In this document: positions 36,922 through 45,937 of the stretch, piece by piece
How the letters are laid out: each line of letters begins with the position of its first letter
Numbering within the stretch: position 1 is the stretch's first letter
Assembly (NCBI GenBank): GCA_902520195.1
Contig: CABYND010000001.1
Coordinates: forward strand, 124,001 to 188,000
DNA: 64,000 nt
Source of the DNA: Halieaceae bacterium
GTDB taxonomy: Bacteria; Pseudomonadota; Gammaproteobacteria; Pseudomonadales; Halieaceae
Direction of reading: 5' to 3'
Translations under genes and position numbers: made by a program
The notes under the pieces: model-generated
Databases searched by the model: none
What the model saw: the letters and a program-made list of their open reading frames with translations, nothing else
Told to the model about the DNA's origin: nothing

Positions 36922-36948
36922 TAAAGGTAAATCCACCGAAACCGATAA
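36922..36948 (+). promoter_or_regulatory. Sigma-28 promoter of the DUF1566-like lipoprotein gene
   Basis: TAAAGGTA, 11 nt, ACCGATAA. The -10 matches 7 of 8 and the -35 matches 6 of 8 consensus bases. It lies about 150 bp before the ATG at 37101. Confidence 0.7.
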
Positions 36949-37100
36949 CGTACCTTAGAAGCCGCGGACATGCATGAAGCTTAATGGTCAGTGAGAAATC
37001 GCGATTCGCCCTAAGGTTTGCATGCGTGTCACGCGATCCATTCACAGCTCAACCCGCTGATTGCAGTGGGTGAAATCTTCCGAATTCAGGGACCAAGGTT

Positions 37101-37643
37101 ATGGCGGCATCACAGAAGCGCGGCAACCGAGCACTCTTGGCTGGTCTGCTCCTCCTCTCGTTACTGACGGGATGCGGTGATCAGCGTAATCAACCCGAGT
37201 GCGGCGATGTGTACAAAAGCCGGATGGACGAACATGACTTTGACGTATTTGATGGCGGCATGGCACGTCATCGACCAACGGGCTTAACGGTAACGCAGTG
37301 CGCAGTCGGGCAGCGGATGAGTAATTACCAGTGCCGAGGCGATTCTCTGAAGCTAAGCTGGGATGCAGCCATGACTTATGCCGCAGAGGTGGCCGAAAAA
37401 ACTGGCGAGCCGTGGCGGTTGCCAACGAAAAATGAAATCCCCAAGATCCTGGAAAAAAAATGTATCAACCCTGCAGTCAACCCGTTTGTTTTCCCCGACC
37501 TCGAAGTGGCTAATTTTTGGACTGCCTCTAAGGGGCTGCACCAAGATATGTTTCGCTGCTCTTTCTATACCTATCAGGGCAGAGTTTTTTGTAGGCAAGC
37601 ACGGGACATACCGCAACCCTTCATCCTGGTAAAGAGCAACTAG
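37101..37643 (+). CDS. DUF1566-like lipoprotein with flagellar-type promoter
   Basis: 180 residues. Lipobox LLTGC (Cys near 25) followed by a domain with the DUF1566/Lcl pattern: TGLTVTQCAVGQ, LSWDAAMTYAAEVA, WRLPTKNEIPKIL, and a FWTASK segment. Several Cys suggest disulfides. Proteins of this domain type are surface or periplasmic, and in some species relate to adhesion. The sigma-28 promoter upstream ties it to the flagellar regulon; a role in the flagellum or sheath is inferred. Confidence 0.75.
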   Translation: MAASQKRGNRALLAGLLLLSLLTGCGDQRNQPECGDVYKSRMDEHDFDVFDGGMARHRPTGLTVTQCAVGQRMSNYQCRGDSLKLSWDAAMTYAAEVAEKTGEPWRLPTKNEIPKILEKKCINPAVNPFVFPDLEVANFWTASKGLHQDMFRCSFYTYQGRVFCRQARDIPQPFILVKSN

Positions 37644-37814
37644 GCTCTAACGATTCGCGCCCGCGGGGTCTTTCTAATCCAGCGAAGCAAGCATAGACCC
37701 GCTGGCCCCTGAGCCTCATGGCACTTACCCGAAAACTTTGTGCTGGGCTCTCCGCCCGCAAGCGCGAAGTCGATAGATGTAGCGTTGACCGCTTAGGCCC
37801 TAACTTGCAAATAT

Positions 37815-37997
37815 TTAGCGGGGTTTGAGATGCAGCTTTGTCTCGAAACGCTTGCAGGGAACCCCGTCTGCGCTTAGCACCTCTAGACACGGTAACTGGC
37901 GCGACTTGAATCCCATCACCAAGCAGCCATATGGGTACGATTTCTGATGCGTTATCTGGAAGTGGCGACACCGCCAGCAATTTGGTTTGTCATCCAT
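37815..37997 (-). CDS. Cys-rich 60-residue protein
   Basis: 60 residues from ATG at 37997. It has a CWRC pair, then PYGCLVMGFKSRQLPC and GVPCKRFE, so a Cys spacing that looks like a small metal-binding knuckle. Short proteins of this type occur in many gammaproteobacteria, often beside flagellar genes, and are sometimes wrongly labelled uracil-DNA glycosylase. It overlaps the membrane protein gene by 8 bp. Function unknown. Confidence 0.6.
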   Translation of the reverse strand: MDDKPNCWRCRHFQITHQKSYPYGCLVMGFKSRQLPCLEVLSADGVPCKRFETKLHLKPR

Positions 37998-38337
37998 CAC
38001 GATCAGCGGTTTCAAAGGGTTCAGCTCGCCTCGCACTCTCATCCCCGCCGCCGTCCTCATCGATATCACTGAAATCGCATTGAGATCTGATTTCCTGCAA
38101 CTTTTCTAAGCGGCGTTTAGGCAAATAGTACTCCTCATAAATCCGATACAGCGTTACCAAAACGAGCGCTGATAGCGACCCCCAAGCTAGGAAATCAATC
38201 AACTCTGCACGCGCAAACCAGTGTTTCGAAGCACTTTCGCTGTCTCGCGCTTGCAAACCAACTAAGGCTATCAGCGGAATCGCAAACAGGAGATAAGTCC
38301 TTATGACTTTACATACACGGCAGTCTGAAGACAGCAT
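37990..38337 (-). CDS. Small membrane protein downstream of maf
   Basis: 115 residues from ATG at 38337 (a TTG two codons earlier is possible). Two hydrophobic segments (YLLFAIPLIALVGLQ and IDFLAWGSLSALVLVTLY), then a charged cytosolic tail with acidic residues (DIDEDGGGDE). It follows maf by 22 bp on the same strand and overlaps the Cys-rich gene, so the three form one operon. No family recognised. Confidence 0.6.
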   Translation of the reverse strand: MLSSDCRVCKVIRTYLLFAIPLIALVGLQARDSESASKHWFARAELIDFLAWGSLSALVLVTLYRIYEEYYLPKRRLEKLQEIRSQCDFSDIDEDGGGDESARRAEPFETADRDG

Positions 38338-38359
38338 ATTCAATCACCCATAACATTCG

Positions 38360-40270
38360 CTACTTCTCCAGCATGCTGTATGCGTTGCTAAGCATATTGC
38401 CGAGCTTTTTAGCCCTTGGACCAAGTTGATGATAATACTCTGCCGATATGCTGAAGTTCTCCTCTAAACTTTGCACAGATTTCGATGCTGCAGCCAGCGC
38501 CATAGAAAACCGTGATGTGTAGAAGTGCAGCACTGACCCCTTTTTGGTTAAAAAAGCTGCCAGCCTCTGTTCTAATGTCTCAAGCTCAGTGACATTATTT
38601 TCACCAACTTTAATCATACGATGAAGCAGGTCTACTAATTCCTCACACAGATATTCGGCTGACTTCATGGCCTCCTGCTCATCCGCAATCGCCCTCCTCA
38701 GCTTTTCCACCCGTCCGTTTATATCGACATCGGACAGTGATGGCACGTCTCCTCGATTTCTAGAGTCCTGGGCATCATCCAGCGCCACAGGATGGTCGTT
38801 TAATAGACAATGTTTCCAACCGTCCAATCGAGCCCCATGGGCCGTGGAGTTGATAAAGGCAAGATTTGATCCAAACAGTTTTGCTGCGTTCTCCATTTCA
38901 CCTATGAACCAAAGATAATCCTCCTGCGTTCTGAGTCTTTCGCCATTAATCCCCACACATGTAAGGAATTCTTCAAGGGACGCTTCATCTTTGCTTTGAC
39001 AAGCCAAGTTCGGGCCATCGCTTGCCTGTTTTACATAATTTCCACGAGAGATGCTTAAGTCTTGCCCCACTAGAGTGATCGACTTTGCGCCTAGCTGGGC
39101 AGCAAATCCAACCGCGCAAGTTGATACGCAGCCCCCTTGCAACTTTGGGGGCGTCACGCCGTGCAAAGCCACAGTGAGGCCATTACCTAACATTGACGGA
39201 TCAGGCACGGTAAAAATTGAAGAAAAGCCGCCCTGAAAAACAGATTGGTGGGCATAGTCAGTGCAGATCAGCGCTACTTTACTCATATCAGCATGCTTGG
39301 GGATGATTTCCGAGAAATCTGTAGCGTCTACATGAAACGCAAAATCTGGAACAATCTGTGCTTCCAAAAGGGTAAGCAAGGATCTGATGGGTGCGACTAA
39401 AAGAAATTTGTCGCGATGCAATTTTAAAGCGTCTAGAGAATCGTAGAGTGAGGGGCCGGGCGACGCCAAGAGCACGTCGCTTCCCTCAAATTTTGGCCTC
39501 AGGTCGCTCGCACTGGAAAATGAAACCAACTCGTGTAGGCGACTCAACCATTGCTCAGTGAAAATAACCGGCCATTCCTTCACTGATCGCTGCCCAAGGA
39601 GTGCAGCAGACATGGACTTGTGTATACGGTGGAAGTCATCCATATGATCGGGAGATGACTCTGGGTTAAGCATTGCGATGATCGGGATATCTTGTCCTAG
39701 CATTGGCGTAAAAATATCGGCATCAGGCGAGGATCCAGAGGGGAAAAAAATTGTCTTTGTGTCACTCTCGCTCGCACTCTCGTTGGCCAAAACACCATGC
39801 GCTGTAGATTCAGCCAAAATGACAACCTTTTTTTGCCCTCTGAGAAGAAGATCAGCGTAAAGCTTGTCTGCCGCATCGCCACACAGAACGACGACGTCTT
39901 GGCTGAAATCCCACACTTCAGGGAGCGCATGATCGATGTAAAGCGCCACTCCCTTCTCACTCGCCATGAGCTCTACAGTTGAGAAGGCCGTGTAACTATC
40001 TGATAACCAGTCACGGATTATTTCTAATTTTTTATTAAGTGCCGCCGTTTGAGCTCGGTAAGTAGTTACCTCCGAAGCTTCCAATGCAGCGCTTTCGATC
40101 CAATCATCTAACGAATCACTTTTATGGCTCGCCACGACGCGAGCTAACCTCGCCCGCATCGTACGAACCCGATCTATGCAAGACCTAGCACCTTGAATAT
40201 CACCGGCGAGCCCTCGCTCAAGAGCCTGGTCACATAGTTCATTTATGGGCGATATGACCGGCAAATACAT
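38360..40270 (-). CDS. Maf-type flagellin glycosyltransferase (6-hydroxymethylpterin pyrophosphokinase MptE-like, DUF115)
   Basis: 636 residues from ATG at 40270; a longer frame adds 48 residues with no family match. The central DUF115 domain shows LLASPGPSLYDSLDALK near residue 270, PDFAFHVDATDFSE, and the GCVSTCAVGFAAQLGAK region. Maf proteins of Campylobacter, Aeromonas and others transfer nonulosonic acids (pseudaminic or legionaminic) to flagellin in the cytosol before export. The legionaminic-type operon at 58-64 kb would supply its donor. Divergent from flagellin 1. Confidence 0.87.
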   Translation of the reverse strand: MYLPVISPINELCDQALERGLAGDIQGARSCIDRVRTMRARLARVVASHKSDSLDDWIESAALEASEVTTYRAQTAALNKKLEIIRDWLSDSYTAFSTVELMASEKGVALYIDHALPEVWDFSQDVVVLCGDAADKLYADLLLRGQKKVVILAESTAHGVLANESASESDTKTIFFPSGSSPDADIFTPMLGQDIPIIAMLNPESSPDHMDDFHRIHKSMSAALLGQRSVKEWPVIFTEQWLSRLHELVSFSSASDLRPKFEGSDVLLASPGPSLYDSLDALKLHRDKFLLVAPIRSLLTLLEAQIVPDFAFHVDATDFSEIIPKHADMSKVALICTDYAHQSVFQGGFSSIFTVPDPSMLGNGLTVALHGVTPPKLQGGCVSTCAVGFAAQLGAKSITLVGQDLSISRGNYVKQASDGPNLACQSKDEASLEEFLTCVGINGERLRTQEDYLWFIGEMENAAKLFGSNLAFINSTAHGARLDGWKHCLLNDHPVALDDAQDSRNRGDVPSLSDVDINGRVEKLRRAIADEQEAMKSAEYLCEELVDLLHRMIKVGENNVTELETLEQRLAAFLTKKGSVLHFYTSRFSMALAAASKSVQSLEENFSISAEYYHQLGPRAKKLGNMLSNAYSMLEK

Positions 40271-40432
40271 AATTGGAAAGCTTCTGGCGTAATTGATCCC
40301 TAGCCTAATATTTTCTCGTGCAAAAAGAAAAGCGGTTAGTAGCACATGCGGCGATCGCGCAACTGAACATCCGTCAAATCCACATCGACACACCGGCGAA
40401 AATACCAAGCACAAAAAATTTTCTTCTAACTC

Positions 40433-40459
40433 TAAAGTCCCATTCAGTACTACCGATAG
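40433..40459 (+). promoter_or_regulatory. Sigma-28 promoter of flagellin 1
   Basis: TAAAGTCC, 11 nt, ACCGATAG. It lies 78 bp before the flagellin ATG, which has AGGAGG 8 nt upstream. Confidence 0.8.
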
Positions 40460-40537
40460 TTCGTGGTGTCAGGGGAATTCTGGCGAAAGGCGAAACAAAG
40501 CCGCCCAAAAACTTACTGGAAACATTAGGAGGCCAAA

Positions 40538-41398
40538 ATGGCTGTTGTAAACACCAACATTGGCGCATCTGTTGCGCAAGCTGCCCTGACTCGGAACGAG
40601 CGGGCACTAAACACCGCGATGGAGCAACTCTCCACCGGTAGGAAGATAAACTCAGCAGGAGACAACGCTTCAGGTCTGGCAATCACGTCCCGCATGACCT
40701 CGCAGATCAAAGGCCTGGATACGGCAATTCGTAATGCTAACGATGCCATCAGTATGGTCAGTACTGCTGAGGGCGCTTTGGACGAGATCACTAACATGCT
40801 TCAACGTATGCGTGAGTTGGCGGTGCAGGCGGGTACTGGCACTACCAGCAGCACTGATCGGACTTATCTCAACGCAGAATTTGTTGCGCTCAGGTCTGAA
40901 ATCGATCGTATCGCGGACAACACGCAATGGAACGGTCGAAATATCTTGGATGGATCCGCTGGCGCTTCAACCGGCGCATCAACCGTCGCATTTCAGGTAG
41001 GCGCTAATCAAAAGCAAACTATTTCAACGACCTTTGGAAACTTCAATAACACAACGGGAAAATTGTCCGGATTAGCCTCTAAAGTAATTACAGGCACAAC
41101 TATTGCCTCTGCTATTAGCATGGCGAGCACGTCCATTGTCGAAATCGATGTGGTTATCGGTGACGTGTCCTCACAAAGGGCAACATTTGGTGCAGTTTCG
41201 AATCGGCTAACTCATGCCGTTGATAACCTGACCAACGTTAAGACGAATGCCGAAGCCTCCCGCAGTCGAATCTTGGATACTGACTACGCCTCCGCTACGT
41301 CGGAGCTGGCTAGAACCCAGATTATCCAGCAAGCCGGCACGGCGATGCTTGCACAAGCAAATCAACTGCCACAAACGGTTCTGGCGTTACTCCAGTAA
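40538..41398 (+). CDS. Flagellin 1
   Basis: 286 residues. Standard flagellin D0/D1 N-terminus ([20 protein letters not shown], later [17 protein letters not shown] and [13 protein letters not shown]), a short central region (about 145-200) with no D2/D3 insertion, and a C-terminal D1/D0 part ending [12 protein letters not shown]. Ser/Thr-rich middle ([11 protein letters not shown]) offers O-glycosylation sites. Filament subunit, exported by the flagellar type III system. Very similar to flagellins 3 and 4. Confidence 0.95.
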   Translation: MAVVNTNIGASVAQAALTRNERALNTAMEQLSTGRKINSAGDNASGLAITSRMTSQIKGLDTAIRNANDAISMVSTAEGALDEITNMLQRMRELAVQAGTGTTSSTDRTYLNAEFVALRSEIDRIADNTQWNGRNILDGSAGASTGASTVAFQVGANQKQTISTTFGNFNNTTGKLSGLASKVITGTTIASAISMASTSIVEIDVVIGDVSSQRATFGAVSNRLTHAVDNLTNVKTNAEASRSRILDTDYASATSELARTQIIQQAGTAMLAQANQLPQTVLALLQ

Positions 41399-41433
41399 TC
41401 TCGCTAAACAAGCGATACGCGCAAGAAAGAAAG

Positions 41434-41464
41434 CCGCGCCCATCACTGGGTGCGGTTTTTTTTT
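41434..41464 (+). terminator. Rho-independent terminator of flagellin 1
   Basis: CCGCGCCCA / TGGGTGCGG stem (one G-T pair), 4-nt loop, then nine T. It lies 36 bp after the stop codon. Confidence 0.88.
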
Positions 41465-41698
41465 GAGACGGTAAGCGGCAAGTTCCTGCCGTCACTACTA
41501 TGCCGGCTTGCTGCAACAAGCCTTCAATCACCTCAAGGCCGTTTGCATTTAAACAGAATTTTCACCTCTCGAAATCTGCCCAAAATCGGTGAAATTGCGC
41601 AAAAATCTCCAAATTGCGTTAAAAATCTCCGAAAATAAAGAATGAGAATATGCAGTTCAGCCATTTTTCAACAATTGGTTGAGGTGGCTCCTTCATTT

Positions 41699-41714
41699 TG
41701 GCACGCTTCGTGCT
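41699..41714 (+). promoter_or_regulatory. Sigma-54 (RpoN) promoter of flagellin 2
   Basis: TGGCACG at -24 and GTGCT at -12, with the required ten bases between GG and GC (consensus TGGCACG-N4-TTGCW). About 100 bp before the flagellin 2 ATG. Confidence 0.75.
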
Positions 41715-41815
41715 TCTCCGTAAGTTGAAGAAACCGTTTAGCTAGCGAACCCAGCGTAATTTGATGACAAATTAAGGGTCGTGAAGCACATTAATTTAAT
41801 GGGAGAGGGACCAAA

Positions 41816-42679
41816 ATGGCTGTCGTAAATACAAACATATCCGCGTCAATCGCGCAGGCGGCACTTGCTAAAAACGAACGGGCTCTGGAGAGCGCGATGG
41901 AGCAACTATCCACCGGGAAAAAAATTAATTCGGCGGCAGATAATGCTGCAGGTTTGGCCATCACTACTCGCATGACCTCCCAAATACGGGGCCTTGACCA
42001 ATCGATACGCAATGCTTACGACGCCGTAAGTATGATCCAAACCGCTGAAGGCGCTATGGATGAAATGACGTCGATGTTGCAGCGCATGAGAGAGCTGGCA
42101 ATCCAAGCAGGCACAGGCACTACTGACTCTTCAGATCGTCAATACCTGAACAATGAATTCAAGGCTCTGAGAGAAGAGTTAGACCGAGTCGCAAACAATA
42201 CCGAGTGGAATGGAAGGGCCATACTCAATGGTGCGGCAGGTGGCTCCGGATCACTCTCAACTGTGGCATTTCAGGTCGGTATGGATCCGAAACAAACTAT
42301 TTCTACCGCGTTCGGCGATTTTACTCTGTCAACAGGGAGCATCAGCGCACTCACATCAGCTACCTTATCAACCGTCACAATAGCTTCTGCGGTGGCTCAA
42401 ACCAGCAAAGCAGTTGTATCACTGGATTTGGCTATGACCGCAGTTTCAAACCAGCGAGCAAGCTTTGGAGCGATCCAAAATAGGTTGATCCATGCGGTAG
42501 ATAACCTCACAAACGTTGTTACCAACGCGGAGGCCACCAGAAGCCGAATTATGGACACTGACTATGCGGCGGCAACTTCTGAGTTAGCCCGCACACAGAT
42601 TATTCAGCAGGCGGGAACAGCGATGCTGGCGCAAGCTAATCAGTTACCATCATCTGTTTTGCAGCTCCTGCAAACATGA
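41816..42679 (+). CDS. Flagellin 2 (divergent copy)
   Basis: 287 residues, same flagellin layout (start AVVNTNISASIAQAALAKN, TGKKINSAADNAAGLAI, C-terminus NQLPSSVLQLLQT) but with more changes in the centre than the other three ([19 protein letters not shown]). A sigma-54 promoter instead of sigma-28 suggests earlier or separate expression, perhaps as the first-laid filament segment. Only 37 bp and no terminator separate it from rfbF. Confidence 0.95.
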   Translation: MAVVNTNISASIAQAALAKNERALESAMEQLSTGKKINSAADNAAGLAITTRMTSQIRGLDQSIRNAYDAVSMIQTAEGAMDEMTSMLQRMRELAIQAGTGTTDSSDRQYLNNEFKALREELDRVANNTEWNGRAILNGAAGGSGSLSTVAFQVGMDPKQTISTAFGDFTLSTGSISALTSATLSTVTIASAVAQTSKAVVSLDLAMTAVSNQRASFGAIQNRLIHAVDNLTNVVTNAEATRSRIMDTDYAAATSELARTQIIQQAGTAMLAQANQLPSSVLQLLQT

Positions 42680-42716
42680 GAGCTCAAGCTGCCAAGAATT
42701 AATTCATAAATAAGCC

Positions 42717-43493
42717 ATGAAGGCAGTGATACTAGCAGGAGGCCTCGGAACTCGGCTATCTGAGGAGACCGCCAGCAGACCAAAGCCAATGGTGGAGATA
42801 GGGGGTATGCCAATGCTGTGGCACATCCTCAAATGCTACTCCAGTCATGGAGTAAACGACTTCATTATTTGCTGTGGCTATAAGGGGTACTTGATCAAGG
42901 AATTTTTCGCGAACTACTTTCTGCACACTTCAGATGTGACATTCGACGTTGGCAAAAATGCGGTCACAGTGCACCGCAAAAGGGCGGAATCTTGGAGAGT
43001 CACGCTAATCGACACAGGGGAACATTCTCAAACAGGGGGGCGGCTCAAGCGGATAAACGAGTACATAAGAAACGAAGAAGCTTTTTGTTTCACTTATGGC
43101 GACGGATTGAGCGATCTTAATATCGCAGAGTTAATAGCCTTTCATTCAAAACATAACAAGAAAGCCACCATTACAGCTGTTCGACCGCCAGGCAGATTTG
43201 GCGCGTTACATTTAGACGGAAGCAGCGTAACCAAGTTTGCAGAGAAACCACAGGGAGATGGGGGGTTAATAAATGGTGGTTTTTTCGTCCTATCGCCGGA
43301 TTGCATTGACCTTGTAAAAGACGACCAAACTGTTTGGGAGGAGGGGCCGTTAGCTGAATTGGCCAGCAGGGGGCAATTGAAAGCATATTGTCATTACGGC
43401 TTTTGGCAACCGATGGACACCCTTAGAGAAAAAAAATTATTAGAGAAAATGTGGGTTTCTGGTCAGGCGCCATGGAAGACCTGGTCTGACTGA
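42717..43493 (+). CDS. rfbF: Glucose-1-phosphate cytidylyltransferase
   Basis: 258 residues. Start VILAGGLGTRLSEETASRPKPM with the nucleotide loop and Lys, then the family's GGMPMLWHILKCYSSHG and a long match to RfbF/AscA/DdhA. It makes CDP-glucose from glucose-1-phosphate and CTP, the entry to 3,6-dideoxyhexoses. Two bp before rfbG; probably first gene of the CDP-sugar operon, unless transcription also reads in from flagellin 2. Confidence 0.93.
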   Translation: MKAVILAGGLGTRLSEETASRPKPMVEIGGMPMLWHILKCYSSHGVNDFIICCGYKGYLIKEFFANYFLHTSDVTFDVGKNAVTVHRKRAESWRVTLIDTGEHSQTGGRLKRINEYIRNEEAFCFTYGDGLSDLNIAELIAFHSKHNKKATITAVRPPGRFGALHLDGSSVTKFAEKPQGDGGLINGGFFVLSPDCIDLVKDDQTVWEEGPLAELASRGQLKAYCHYGFWQPMDTLREKKLLEKMWVSGQAPWKTWSD

Positions 43494-43495
43494 AA

Positions 43496-44584
43496 ATGAA
43501 AGTAATTGATCCTGAATTCTGGAAGTCTCGGAGGGTCTTGGTCACAGGGCATACCGGCTTCAAAGGCTCATGGCTGGCCCTGTGGCTCGAGCGGATGGGC
43601 GCGCAAGTGGCTGGGATTTCTTTAGCCAATGATGATCCACTGTCCATATACAAACTTGCCGGCGTTAGTTGCCTCGTGGAGGAGGTAATAGGGGATATTG
43701 TAGACAGTGATGTCGTATCTCGGTGCTGCCTACAGTTTAAACCTGATATCGTTTTTCATTTAGCTGCTCAGCCCTTAGTCCGCGCCTCCTATGATGACCC
43801 CGTAGAAACATTTAGAACAAACATTCTCGGTACCGTGCGCCTACTCGAATCGCTCAGACACTGTCAATCTGTTAGGGCCGTAATAAACGTTACTTCAGAT
43901 AAGTGCTACCAAAACGATGAAAGAACGCTGGGTTATATAGAAACAGATAAACTGGGCGGGCACGATGCATACAGCGCAAGTAAAGCTTGCTCTGAGTTAG
44001 TAAGCTCGGCTTACAGAAGTTCATTTTTTAAGACACGAGGCGTGGGTCTAGCAACGGCGAGATCGGGAAACGTGCTTGGTGGTGGTGATTGGTCCAAAGA
44101 TCGTCTAGCACCAGACATCTTCCGTGCATCGCTCAACGGAGAACGAGTCGTTGTTCGGTCCCCGGATTCAATCAGACCCTGGCAACACGTGTTAGAGGCA
44201 CTCGCTGGTTATTTAGCTCTGGCCGAGCGTCTTTATGACGATGAAGAGGCTTTTTCCGGCCCGTGGAATTTTGGGCCACCAGCTGACGAAGGGCACTCTG
44301 TGCGAGAGGTCGCGTTAATACTTGCAAACGAGCTTCGAGTCGCAGTGCACTGGGGTGCGTCGACCTCTTCAAAAAAGAAAGAGGCAAATGTTTTATTTCT
44401 AGATTCGTCAAAAGCACACGAGTCGCTTGGCTGGCGCCCGACATGGACCTTAGGCTATGCCTTGGAAAAAACTCTGTCATGGAACAAGTCAGCTTTAAAA
44501 AATGAAGATATGCTTGAAATTTCATGCGCACAAATTGAAGAGTACGTTGATTGCATGCACGACAAAAAGTGCAGTTCAAAATGA
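43496..44584 (+). CDS. rfbG: CDP-glucose 4,6-dehydratase
   Basis: 362 residues, extended SDR. NAD loop GHTGFKGSWLALWLERMG, the catalytic YSASK (YxxxK) in DAYSASKACSELV, and typical family length. It turns CDP-glucose into CDP-4-keto-6-deoxyglucose. Overlaps rfbH by 4 nt (ATGA). Confidence 0.93.
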   Translation: MKVIDPEFWKSRRVLVTGHTGFKGSWLALWLERMGAQVAGISLANDDPLSIYKLAGVSCLVEEVIGDIVDSDVVSRCCLQFKPDIVFHLAAQPLVRASYDDPVETFRTNILGTVRLLESLRHCQSVRAVINVTSDKCYQNDERTLGYIETDKLGGHDAYSASKACSELVSSAYRSSFFKTRGVGLATARSGNVLGGGDWSKDRLAPDIFRASLNGERVVVRSPDSIRPWQHVLEALAGYLALAERLYDDEEAFSGPWNFGPPADEGHSVREVALILANELRVAVHWGASTSSKKKEANVLFLDSSKAHESLGWRPTWTLGYALEKTLSWNKSALKNEDMLEISCAQIEEYVDCMHDKKCSSK

Positions 44585-45930
44585 GTGAGCAGGTTCAGCC
44601 TATCGGAAAAAGACCGGAACAGATAAGGCAAGAGATTATTGAGCTTGTCCGAGAATATTCTGCCATCTCCTTTGCCACTCCGCACTTTGAAAAAGGAATC
44701 ACTCCCATTCCCGCATCTGGGAAACTCATCGGGTTTGATGAAATTTCAAATCTGGTGGAAGCATCTCTAGATGGGTGGCTTACGACAGGAAGATTTAATG
44801 AAAAATTTGAGTCCCAGCTGGCTAGCTTCCTCGGAGTAAAACACGCACTGACCGTAAATTCCGGGTCATCAGCGAACTTAATAGCTTTCAACACCTTGAC
44901 CAGTCCAAAACTGGGGAGCCGAGCGATCTCTGTGGGAGATGAAATAATTACCGTCGCCGCTGGGTTCCCAACTACAGTAAATCCAATCCTCCAGTTCGGA
45001 GCGGTTCCAGTATTTGTCGATATAGATCTTGATACCTTTAACGTCAATGTAGACACTTTGCGAGCGGCCATTGGTCCCAAAACAAAGGGAATCATGCTGG
45101 CACATACTTTGGGCAACCCGTTCAATGTTTCTGAGGTTTCTAGGTTATGCAAGGAACACGGTTTGTGGTTAATAGAGGATTGTTGTGATGCACTTGGATC
45201 GCAGTTTGAGGGAAGAAATGTCGGCACGTTTGGTGACATTGCGACTTTGAGTTTCTACCCAGCACATCACATCACGATGGGTGAAGGTGGGGCGGTTTTT
45301 ATGAAAAGCGGCAAACTAAAAAAAATCGCCGAATCTTTTCGTGATTGGGGGAGAGACTGCTACTGTGCGCCCGGCATCGACAACACTTGCAACAATCGGT
45401 TTTGTTGGACGTCCAATCAGTTGGGTGGGTCTTTACCCGACGGTTATGACCACAAATATACCTATTCCCACCTCGGCTTTAATCTCAAGATTACGGATAT
45501 GCAGGCAGCATGCGGGCTGGCGCAGTTGCAAAAAGTTGATGAGTTTATTCACGCGCGGAAAACAAACTTTTCTACTTTAATGGCTAGCTTAGGCGCGGCA
45601 GGACACTTAATCAGATTGCCTAAAGCGACCCCAAAAAGCGACCCTTCATGGTTTGGCTTCCCAATTACTGTTCGAGAAAATTGCCCAGTGACGAGAGACG
45701 AATTAGTCAAAGTTTTAAATAAAAACCAAATTGGGACTCGGTTGTTATTTGCAGGTAACCTCACCAGACAACCATATTTTGAAAATCGCTGCTATCGAAT
45801 CGTAGGAGATTTGACGAACACCGATAAAGTTATGCGTCAGACTCTATGGGTTGGTGTGCACCCAGCGCTTAGCCGTGAAATGATTAACTTCTCTGCAGAA
45901 ACAATTCGAAAAACCTTACTCGGTAAGTAG
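44581..45930 (+). CDS. rfbH: CDP-4-keto-6-deoxy-D-glucose-3-dehydrase (RfbH/DdhC/E1 type)
   Basis: 449 residues from ATG at 44581. Member of the DegT/aminotransferase fold that has His in place of the PLP lysine (PAHHITMGEGGA, near 228), plus Cys residues near 260-277 (CYCAPG, NTCNN, RFCW) for the iron-sulfur cluster. With a ferredoxin-type reductase partner it removes the 3-OH. No gene for that reductase (E3) lies in this operon, so a housekeeping one must serve. Confidence 0.93.
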   Translation: MSEQVQPIGKRPEQIRQEIIELVREYSAISFATPHFEKGITPIPASGKLIGFDEISNLVEASLDGWLTTGRFNEKFESQLASFLGVKHALTVNSGSSANLIAFNTLTSPKLGSRAISVGDEIITVAAGFPTTVNPILQFGAVPVFVDIDLDTFNVNVDTLRAAIGPKTKGIMLAHTLGNPFNVSEVSRLCKEHGLWLIEDCCDALGSQFEGRNVGTFGDIATLSFYPAHHITMGEGGAVFMKSGKLKKIAESFRDWGRDCYCAPGIDNTCNNRFCWTSNQLGGSLPDGYDHKYTYSHLGFNLKITDMQAACGLAQLQKVDEFIHARKTNFSTLMASLGAAGHLIRLPKATPKSDPSWFGFPITVRENCPVTRDELVKVLNKNQIGTRLLFAGNLTRQPYFENRCYRIVGDLTNTDKVMRQTLWVGVHPALSREMINFSAETIRKTLLGK

Positions 45931-45937
45931 AACAAGC

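Larger units (their letters stand above)
36683..37100. other. 418-bp divergent intergenic region (motA / DUF1566-like lipoprotein)
   Basis: No gene of coding character seen. It holds two back-to-back sigma-28-type promoters, one for each flanking gene, and long untranslated leaders of about 140 nt on both sides. Confidence 0.7.
41399..41815. other. 417-bp gap between flagellins 1 and 2
   Basis: Holds the flagellin 1 terminator and the sigma-54 promoter of flagellin 2. No coding region seen. Confidence 0.75.
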
